Origin: Semisulcospira habei
Taxonomy: Eukaryota > Mollusca > Gastropoda > Semisulcospiridae
Reading direction: 5' to 3'
Length of the DNA: 64,000 nt
NCBI GenBank assembly: GCA_036245525.1
Contig: BTPG01000004.1
Span: 214,644,557-214,708,556 of the forward strand
The stretch's first letter is position 1. Each line of letters opens with the position of its first letter. Positions 56,734 to 64,000 of this stretch are shown here, one piece after another. The notes beneath the pieces are model-generated. The model had not been told where the DNA came from, made no database searches, and saw only the letters and a program-made list of their open reading frames with translations. The position numbers and the translations under genes were made by a program.

Positions 56734-57127
56734 CAAAGGATTAAGTATTTGTCATAATTTATTCACCTTGACACTGACATTTGTATGGGTCTGTACTAAA
56801 CTGTTGTTAATGCTGTTTAATTCTGCGTGTTTTGATCTCTTTCGTTGTGTACGGTTTCATTTTTTTCATTATTTGGAAAAATGTTTATAAAAGTATTATT
56901 CGCTTTTTGATCTACATTTTGATCTTATTTGTGCAATAGTATGCATCATGTTTATGTTGGATTTTACAAAGGATCCCATTTATTTATTTTCAGTATTTGT
57001 GTCCAGCTTTTTGTGATAGACGTGTTTTCAAACTTACAGCTGGGTGCAAGAAACAGGAACACAAACTGGTCTCAGCAAGAGGCATAGATCCTCGTGAACC
57101 CCCGCGGTTGCAGGGCTTCATGAGGAT

Positions 57128-57243
57128 GATGGTGATAGAACTTTATTGCCATATGTAATAATACATTAGAAAATCGTTGCGGTGCTGCGCAACTTAAAAA
57201 GAAGAACATTAAACACATCAAAATATAATTAAGCTACTCACGT

Positions 57244-57333
<90 letters not shown>

Positions 57334-57563
57334 ATATGCCTTAGTAACTATTGTGGTCTAAAAACATAAAGGCAATAAACACGATTTCAGAGTAACACAA
57401 ATCACATAGGACATATCGTAATATAAAAACACGTCACTTGCATCATAGACACAGCAGTGCAGTTAGCCCTATTTCCTACTCATTAGTTTGGCCAGCCAAT
57501 TGCTGCTGTGGTATGCAGCCACTCCCCGCTGCGAGCAGGCTATCTAAGTCACTGTCTGGCACT
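57128..57563 (-). mobile_element. Retroelement fragment nested in an H1 hairpin
   Basis: The H1 copy at about 57055-57590 is split between its two arms by about 435 bases flanked by AGGAT. The insert begins, on the minus strand end, with CAATAAAGTTCTATCACC, a LINE-like 3' end, and contains (CA)n at 57247-57330. No coding part recognised. Confidence 0.55.
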
Positions 57564-57984
57564 AAGGATCTATGTCTCTTGCAGTTTTGTACGCTCTGAT
57601 GTGTTACGCCCAACCTAACATTCCTGTACCTGAGAGCAGGGTGCTTTTGATTATTTGTTATTTTGTAATTTTGTAATCACTGTATATATTGGCACGGCTC
57701 TTCTACACACTCAAAAACAAAAATGTACGTACAGTGGCATGGATTAACAGGATGCTATTTACGTGAAAGTATTTTACTTGCTGTATACAGTGAGTACATT
57801 GAGCTGTCTCTTGAGACATTCTGGTTGGACGGGAGTTGGAGTTTTAATTTATTGTTAGTATTGTATGGTTAGATACTCACTTTGTCCAAACCCAAAAGTG
57901 TTACCACCAACACTGACAATGAGCACACGCCCAACCCCTTTAGCCCCGGATCCCTACTGCAAGGGATGGCTTGATCGTGACAAT

Positions 57985-58056
57985 TCAAGGGTAGTGCCAG
58001 ATTAGCTTGGCGCCTTTAGGCGCCATGCTAATCTGGCACTATCCTTGAATTATCAT
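57985..58056. repeat. Hairpin repeat family H2, diverged copy
   Basis: TTCAAGGGTAGTGCCAGATTAGCTTGGCGCC, TTTA, GGCGCCATGCTAATCTGGCA and on. Same design as the H2 copies at 52.7 and 61.3 kb with compensating differences (AGATTAGC on one arm, GCTAATCT on the other). Confidence 0.78.
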
Positions 58057-58741
58057 GGTCAAGCCATCTCCTGCAACTGGTACATAGTCGTTAGGCCAAC
58101 AACTCCACAATTGGAGAAATGGGACCTTGGGGCTACAAGGGCTAACCTTACAAGCATCGTTCGATATTTCGGCGAGTGATAAGAGTCTGGACACACGCGC
58201 CTATTCCCCCCCCCACCCCCACCCCCCACCCCCACCCCCGCCTCCGCCACCCCCGTCTCCCCCTCCCCCCTGTTGTTTGAATTTTTAGCCACTTTAAGTA
58301 AGTTCTAGCGTCGGGAGGCCTTTTGTGTTAGGTTGAAGACACCCCCACCCCCAACCACACCCCCACCCGCCCCCCCCCCACCTCGAAGTAATTGATACGC
58401 CCCTGGGGTTAATTATTTGTCGTACTTGTTTCACCTTGACACTGTCATTGTTTGGTGTTATATCGAACTTTTCGCTATCGTTATTTGATTCTGTTCTTTC
58501 CTTTCCTTGTTTCCATTTTTATTTTACAGAAACAGAATTATTTTTTTTAATGTTATGATATTCGCCTTTTGATCTACATTGGTGATACACTTACACCAAG
58601 GTTAAACCTGGTAGATATATAAAGTGTCGCAGCGTGCGAGTTTTGTTCTTTTTACGTCGGCATGAAGGTGGTCTTTCGTGGCGTTGATGTTGTGTCTGTG
58701 TAAATATTTGTATCTCAGTTGTGTGTGTCTTTGTGTGTGCC

Positions 58742-58790
<49 letters not shown>

Positions 58791-59789
58791 GCGTATGCGT
58801 GCGTGTGTGCGTGTGCGTGCGTGTTGTATACATTAACATATTGAATACTGATCATTCAAGTGCACGGTGTCTAAAAATTTTATTTTTTTTTTAAAGAAAG
58901 AAGCGTATATTCACTCAGTCCAGAGGTAACGAACAGAGCGACGCAGGCAGTCGCTAGGTTATTTCCATCTTACTTTGCGGAAACGCACACGTGTAACTCA
59001 TACATCATTCAACGCAGACACATAAATTAAATCTTCATGGTATAGCCCAGCCTCCCTGTCACTGTGAATGGAACATTCCAACACATGGAACACAGTCACG
59101 CTGTATCAACGCAAAAGAGAGCGGACAGTTCTGAGAAAAAGAAAATAGAAGTAAGGACTTCTGCTACCGTGCACTTTTTTAAGGATAATACCACCACCAT
59201 AGTTTGTTGAGTGCAATAGTTTAGAGAACATTTACTGAACTGCTATTGTGGTTCTGGATTATCGCTGAGAGTCTACATGTCAGAAATGTTATTCAATAAA
59301 CTTTCAAAAAAGCTAGACCAAAAGGGTTGACTGCCGGTGCTTGTAATTTAGAAGAAACTACCAAGTGAGTAGGAAAAAGTACTGTCAAGGGAGAGAAGTG
59401 TGCATGATAGACCAATGATCATAGATCTACTTTGGTCCAAGCACACAAAAAAGATAGCTTTAAAAGAAGTGTCAGTTAGTGGGTTTTTTTCCCCGCCTGG
59501 CTGCTTTGCAGCATTCAACAAGGCTCTACGTAAGGTAGCCTGACTTTCCTGACTGTCGACCCATATCTTGCTGTGGTATGTCGAGGCTGAAAGACTTAAC
59601 CCCTTCACTAACAGTGGACGCAGATCGTGTTTTTGAAGTCGCAAATCCAACGCCAAATATCGCCAGCCGTCAAAGGAACTTGGACACTAACATGGACACT
59701 AAATAGTCGGAACATAGACATTAAATAGTTGGGACATGGACACTCAATAGTCGGAACATGGACACTTCTTCTTCTTCTTCAGCGTCCCG

Positions 59790-60075
59790 AGTTTAAGCCT
59801 CAGATGTCAAGATTGGTTGTTGAGATGAAGTTTGTGGTCTGCAGTAGATCTAGAATGGAGCCCCAGAGTTTCTCTGACAGCGTCGCTCCATGTGGCCAGT
59901 GCTGTGTCTTGGCACAGGGGGCAGGACTGCAGTACATGCTCTGGGGTCTGTAAACCAGGTTCACACAAGCAGTCTGCAGTGTGTGACAGTCCAAGGCGGT
60001 ACAAGTGTGCACGCAGTCGGCAGTGACCAGTCCTTAGGCGGAATATGGTGGTCTGTTGGTGGCACTGGAAGTGTC
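59790..60075 (-). pseudogene. LINE C-terminal fragment with zinc-knuckle-like cysteines
   Basis: Two overlapping minus frames give SHTADCLCEPGLQTPEHVLQ followed by SCPLCQD and, in another frame, SEKLWGSILDLLQTTNFIST. I recognise this as the Cys/His-rich end of a LINE ORF2 family common in invertebrates. It is frameshifted and truncated, and embedded in ACATGGACACTAAATAG minisatellite DNA. Confidence 0.65.
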
Positions 60076-60121
60076 ACACATGGACATTAAATAGTTGGAA
60101 CATGGACACTAACATGGACAC

Positions 60122-60167
<46 letters not shown>

Positions 60168-61020
60168 TGCGGTTATTTATAATGCGCTTATCTTATAATA
60201 ATTATAACTCTAAGCGCGCACTCACAACTCGCGCACGCATGCGCACGCTTTCGTAGACAATGACTCACGTACCACAAATACATTACGACAGTCAGCTTGG
60301 GGTGGGGGTGGGGGGTGTGGTGATATTATAGTGCTAGAACTTTTGGAAGAGGTGAGTTTTGAGGGCGGACTGGAAGGAGGAGAGAGAGTGTTTCTGACGG
60401 AGAGAGAGTGGGAGAGTGTTCCAGGTGGATGGACCGTAGACGGAGAAGGAGCGGGGGCCGAAAAAGCTGAGTTTGGTGCGGGGAGGGTCAGAGGCGGAGC
60501 GGGAAGGAGTGTATGGGTGGAGTAAGTTGGAGAGATAGGCAGGAGCGTAGTTGTTCATGGATTTGTAGCAGAGACAGAATCTTGTATTGGGTGCGTTGGG
60601 GGATGGGGAGCCAGTGAAGGAGTTTGAGCAGGGGAGTGATATGGTCGGATTTTTTCTTTCTGAGGACGAGGCGGGCAGCATTGTTCTGGACGCGCTGGAG
60701 AGTGAAAGTGGTGGAATGAGGGAGGCCCGAAAGGAGAGAGTTGCAATAGGCGATGCCAGATGAGATGAGAGAGACAGCAAGTTTGGTGGCAGCTTCGGTG
60801 GTGAGGTATTTTCTGATCTGACTGATGCGACGGAGGTGGAAATAGCATGCCTGGGCCGTGGCGGAGACGAAGCTGGTCATGGAAAGAGAGGAATCGAGGA
60901 TAACGCCGAGGTTCATGGCCGAGTCAGAGAGGGAGATGAGGGTGCTGTCGAGTTGAAGGTGGAGAGAGGGAGGGAGCTGGGAGAGTTTGTAGCGAGTGCC
61001 TACTAGCATGGCTTCCGTTT
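60122..61020 (-). pseudogene. 5'-truncated L2/CR1-type LINE with (TTA)n tail
   Basis: Minus-strand frames read the RT thumb and C-terminus: NLGVILDSSLSMTSFVSATA, SLISSGIAYCNSLLSGLP, LQRVQNNAARLVLRKKKSDH and LLKLLHWLPIPQRTQYKILS, then in another frame AYLSNLLHPYTPSR, GPSTWNTLPLSLRQK and FQSALKTHLFQKF. A frameshift near 60,500-60,560 separates the parts. The 3' end is GCGCTTAGAG-like sequence and (TTA)n at 60122-60165. ACATGGACACTAA repeats flank both sides. Confidence 0.85.
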
Positions 61021-61110
61021 TGTCGTCTGGGTCACACTGGGTTACACTAACATGGACACTAACATGGGCACTAATATGGACACTAACATGGACACTAACA
61101 TGGACACTAA
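61021..61110. repeat. Short ACATGGACACTAA minisatellite
   Basis: Tandem ACATGGACACTA units here and at about 59684-59765 and 60080-60121, interrupted by LINE fragments. Probably one minisatellite into which the LINE fragments inserted. Confidence 0.75.
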
Positions 61111-61269
61111 ATAGTTTAGCAAGAGGAAAAAAAGAAAAAGAAAGTGAAAAAAAGATGGGAAAAAAACAATAAGGAAAGAAAGACTTAACAGTGAAAAGCA
61201 AACCTACAAAACTGAAATCGGCAACGCCCCAAAGCAGGACTTTTGACGTCAGACCAGACACAGCTAAGG

Positions 61270-61482
61270 TTAACTCATTGCGCCCCAGGTACGAATTGCC
61301 CACATTTTGGAGTTGTCCTCTGAGGACTGCATTACAATTCAGGAGACAGATCGATCATGAGAATTCAAGGGTGGTGCCAGAATAGCTTGGCGCCTATAGG
61401 CGCCAAGCTATTCTGGCACCACCCTTGAACTATCATGGTCGAGCCATATCTTGCTGTGGTGTGTCGGGGCTAAATGAGTTAA
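61270..61482. mobile_element. Hairpin MITE family H2, copy 2 (TTAA-bounded)
   Basis: Starts TTAACTCATTGCGCCCC, ends GGGGCTAAATGAGTTAA. The core at about 61357-61434 is a palindrome of about 35-base arms around TATA (TAGCTTGGCGCC, TATA, GGCGCCAAGCTA). Very close to copy 1 at 52.7 kb. Confidence 0.85.
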
Positions 61483-61518
61483 ATCAAACTACAAGACGAG
61501 AAGACAGTACGTGTGACC

Positions 61519-62383
61519 CAGCATAAGTCTATTGCCATAAGTGTGCAACGCCTATCGAAAAAGTCGACGCCTAGTGTCGCGGGCAACACGCGTGTGAACA
61601 GGTATTTTCCAAGTGTCTATTTTAAGATAGGGTGTCGAGAGCACACCGGTAGACCAAAAGTCTGTTACTATAAGTATGCAACACATCGGCCGCACATGTA
61701 GCAACATTTAATGTTCGATCGCGCTAGCTTGAAGGTTCCGTAGTGACGCTAAAAACAATTACACAGACTTCAAAGAACACAAATCAGGCCGGCATGATGG
61801 GAAGATTACTTAGAAATTCCCGACTATACGTCATTGTATTAAGCAAAATGATGTCATAATATAATATGCAACATGGCGACAAATGCGGTCATTCAAAGCT
61901 GGTGAGATGTACATGGACGGTAACGATTCTTCTGTCCGATAATAATTATTATGAGACCGGTCTTGATAAGGATTTTTGTTTTCTTTGTTACATGTGTAGA
62001 TGCAGGTTATCCCATGCAGCCATCCCCCCCCCCCTCTACCCCCCACACATACACCCCCACCCGCCCTTCGGCGCATTCACATCTACCACACAAAATCCTG
62101 CACTGTACAACAATAGTATTCTTTCAACATTGCGTACTTAGAACATTGCCTGACGCCTACATGTCAATACGTCATAAAGACGAACATTTTATTACGTAAA
62201 ATATTGATGGGTATTTGGCTCGTGCGTTTCTTTTGTCAGTAGGTCTACCAGTGAGCTCTCAACACCATATCTTAAAACAGACATAATAAATACCAGTTCA
62301 ATCGCGCGTCGCCCGCGACAACTTATGATAGGCGTCGACTTTTTCGATAGAAGTTGCATACTTATAGTAATAGATTTATGACG
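61519..62383. mobile_element. Inverted-repeat element of about 865 bp
   Basis: 61519-61660 and about 62235-62383 are inverted repeats: CATAAGTCTATTGCCATAAG with TGTGCAAC on the left, CATAAATCTATTACTATAAG with TATGCAAC on the right, then TATCGAAAAAGTCGACGCC on both. A further copy of the terminal motif lies at about 61659-61683. No transposase is present, so it is a nonautonomous element. I cannot define a target duplication. Confidence 0.72.
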
Positions 62384-62429
62384 TATCTTATATCTATTAA
62401 ACGATAATAATAAGGCACACGTATCTTGT

Positions 62430-62640
62430 TTAACCCGTTTAGTGCGGGGAAACTATGAACACCGCCCAACTGCAAGAGGCACAGATCTTCATGAGCCCCC
62501 GCAATTGCGGGGGCTCATGAGGATCTATGCCTCTTGTTGACACCATGTTGAATCCACGTTGCTGGGACAGCCAGGGTTTGTAGGTGTTGAATTCACAAAG
62601 ATTGCAGAAACACAGTCTGCGTCAAATGACTCTCAAGGGC
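62430..62640. mobile_element. Hairpin MITE family H1, copy 4
   Basis: Begins TTTAACCCGTTTAGTGCGGGG. The core 62474-62546 pairs GCAAGAGGCACAGATCTTCATGAGCCCCCGC with the complement around AATT; it is one of the best-paired H1 copies. The right border is unclear. Confidence 0.75.
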
Positions 62641-62815
62641 TTACACGATAACAAGGTGTAAGGAAAGCGTGGGTGGTGTGGGCGCTGTGTGGAGTGGATG
62701 GCCGGAACAGGGACCCTGAGGAACTTGAAGGAGCCATTGTGCAGTTGTTTCAAATTTGTTATTCTGATTAGTCAGAGACCTTGCTTTTCCATGCATTTTG
62801 TCATCGGTGTGCGTG

Positions 62816-62898
<83 letters not shown>

Positions 62899-62940
62899 AT
62901 GCGTGTGTGCGTGCGTGCGTGCGTGCGTGTGCGTGCGTGC

Positions 62941-63034
62941 GTGTGAGTGAGTGAGTGAGTGAGTGAGTGAGTGAGTGAGTGAGTGAGTGAGTGAGTGAGT
63001 GAGTGAGTGAGTGAGTGAGTGAGTGAGTGAGTGA
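62941..63034. repeat. (GTGA)n microsatellite following (GT)n and (GTGC)n
   Basis: Pure GTGA units after (GT)n at 62813-62880 and GTGC units at 62880-62940. Open frames across it are microsatellite translations. Confidence 0.95.
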
Positions 63035-63230
63035 GAGAGTGCGTGCGCACAATCAATTTCACCAATTATTTATTAGCTACTAAACAAAACCCTTGGAAAC
63101 CCAAACGTGTGTTGATGCTTTAATGAGACGTAAACAAGGACACACAAGTTAAAATCACACGACGGGGGCTGTTAATGAGAATCAAGCCTTTCAAGGTAAA
63201 ATTCAATTAGTTTCTTTAAAAGTCTTGAGG

Positions 63231-63235
<5 letters not shown>

Positions 63236-63315
<80 letters not shown>
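63236..63315 (-). repeat. (CT)n tract at the 3' side of LINE fragment C
   Basis: (GA)n on the + strand, so (CT)n on the sense strand of the adjacent LINE, directly after its ATTTC-repeat tail. Confidence 0.95.
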
Positions 63316-63319
<4 letters not shown>

Positions 63320-63506
63320 TAAATGAAATTAAATGAAATGGAATGAAATGAAACTTTATTTCTCAAGGATAAATGACCTTTTTACAATCATGTCCTTGCA
63401 CATGCACTCACACGACAATCTCACGCGCGTGACTAAGACTAATAAAATTGGAAAGGCAAAACGTGAGCATAAAAAAAAACAAAAAAAACTAGTTAGCAGT
63501 CACTCA

Positions 63507-63566
<60 letters not shown>

Positions 63567-63848
63567 GAACCTGATTAAACATGAACGTTAGAAACTTAGT
63601 TTGAACAGCAACAGCAAACTCGACAATACAACTCAATGCGCTCGAGTAACGCCGACACAACTACACAACTATGGGCTTAATTTTCTTTCAGCTGCCGAAA
63701 TAAGCGGGCCCTGAATGTGGACAAAGAAGGAGCCCCAGTAATGTCGATAGGCAACAAATTCCATAGTTTGGCTCCTGAGTAAGACAAACTAGTTTTGAAT
63801 ATATCGAGGCGCGGTCTTGGTATGGATAGATTGTTCCTCGTCGTTTTA
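63316..63848 (-). mobile_element. 5'-truncated LINE fragment C flanked by (CT)n
   Basis: On the minus strand the coding remnant reads LSIPRPRLDIFKTSLSYSGA and KLWNLLPIDITGAPSLSTFR to a stop at 63677, clearly related to the C-termini of LINE A and LINE B ORF2. Downstream are a (TG)n-containing 3' UTR, GAAATAAAG and a tail of ATTTC-type units (TTTCATTTCATTCCATTTCA and on). (CT)n follows the tail and another (CT)n precedes the truncated 5' end. Confidence 0.82.
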
Positions 63849-63852
63849 GAGA

Positions 63853-63936
<84 letters not shown>
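63849..63936 (-). repeat. (CT)n tract at the 5' side of LINE fragment C
   Basis: Almost pure (GA)n on the + strand with one GTGA interruption. It touches the truncated 5' end of LINE fragment C. Confidence 0.95.
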
Positions 63937-63938
<2 letters not shown>

Positions 63939-64000
63939 ATTTTCACAGATTTTTTTCCAGTGACTGAATACAACTTACACAAGTAATCAATTGAAACTGC

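Larger units (their letters stand above)
55375..58590. repeat. Divergent tandem duplication, two units of about 1.6 kb
   Basis: Unit 1 (about 55375-56920) and unit 2 (about 56925-58590) share ordered blocks: GTGCAATAGTATG, CAACCTAACATTCCTGTA, GAGCAGGGTGCTTTTGATTA, CAGTGAGTAC with TTGAG, TCTCTTGAGACATTCTG and CACCTTGACACTG. Unit 2 is enlarged by an insertion at about 57128-57563. Each unit carries an H1 hairpin. No gene supported. Confidence 0.65.

Overview
Eukaryotic nuclear DNA, most likely from an invertebrate and probably a mollusc. The evidence is consensus GT/AG introns, dense microsatellites, many truncated LINE fragments, fold-back MITEs and a Polinton/Maverick element. The phylum is an inference from the repeat style, not a measured result.

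The backbone is one host gene on the + strand whose last eight exons I can place (1492-53669). Splice phases agree at every junction. It encodes a NERD-like nuclease domain followed by a superfamily 1 helicase-type P-loop ATPase. The intron that splits the Walker A codons is about 43.5 kb (2917-46436) and holds almost everything else.

Inside that intron sits a fossil Polinton (6097-44336). It has a 6-bp target duplication (CTCAAG), 5'-AG termini and about 220-bp terminal inverted repeats, each of which is itself an imperfect hairpin. Its genes include a double jelly-roll capsid-type protein, an A32-type packaging ATPase, a retroviral-type integrase, a family B DNA polymerase with an HNH insertion, and about eight conserved but unnamed genes, several membrane-associated.

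The Polinton has been hit by at least four later insertions. (1) A 4.07-kb RAG1/CMC-like DDE transposon (7487-11557, 4-bp duplication) cut one gene. (2) A 353-bp palindromic block (17045-17397) cut the ATPase. (3) A 382-bp retroelement-like piece with a 123-bp target duplication (20545-21172) sits in the 3' part of the polymerase gene. (4) A 16.9-kb block flanked by TTAA (23510-40435) split the polymerase gene. That block has its own imperfect inverted repeats and contains two complete-length, clearly different LINEs (A and B) arranged (CT)n-LINE A-(CT)n-LINE B-(CT)n. Removing insertions 1 and 4 in thought leaves the interrupted reading frames aligned, which confirms their boundaries. The Polinton also carries frameshifts and nonsense codons and is not functional as sequenced.

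From 46.4 to 53.7 kb the remaining host exons are separated by introns with MITEs and microsatellites. Beyond 53.7 kb I see no further gene: there is a 45-bp minisatellite, a divergent tandem duplication, several families of hairpin MITEs bounded by TTAA, LINE fragments, and a third LINE remnant again flanked on both sides by (CT)n.
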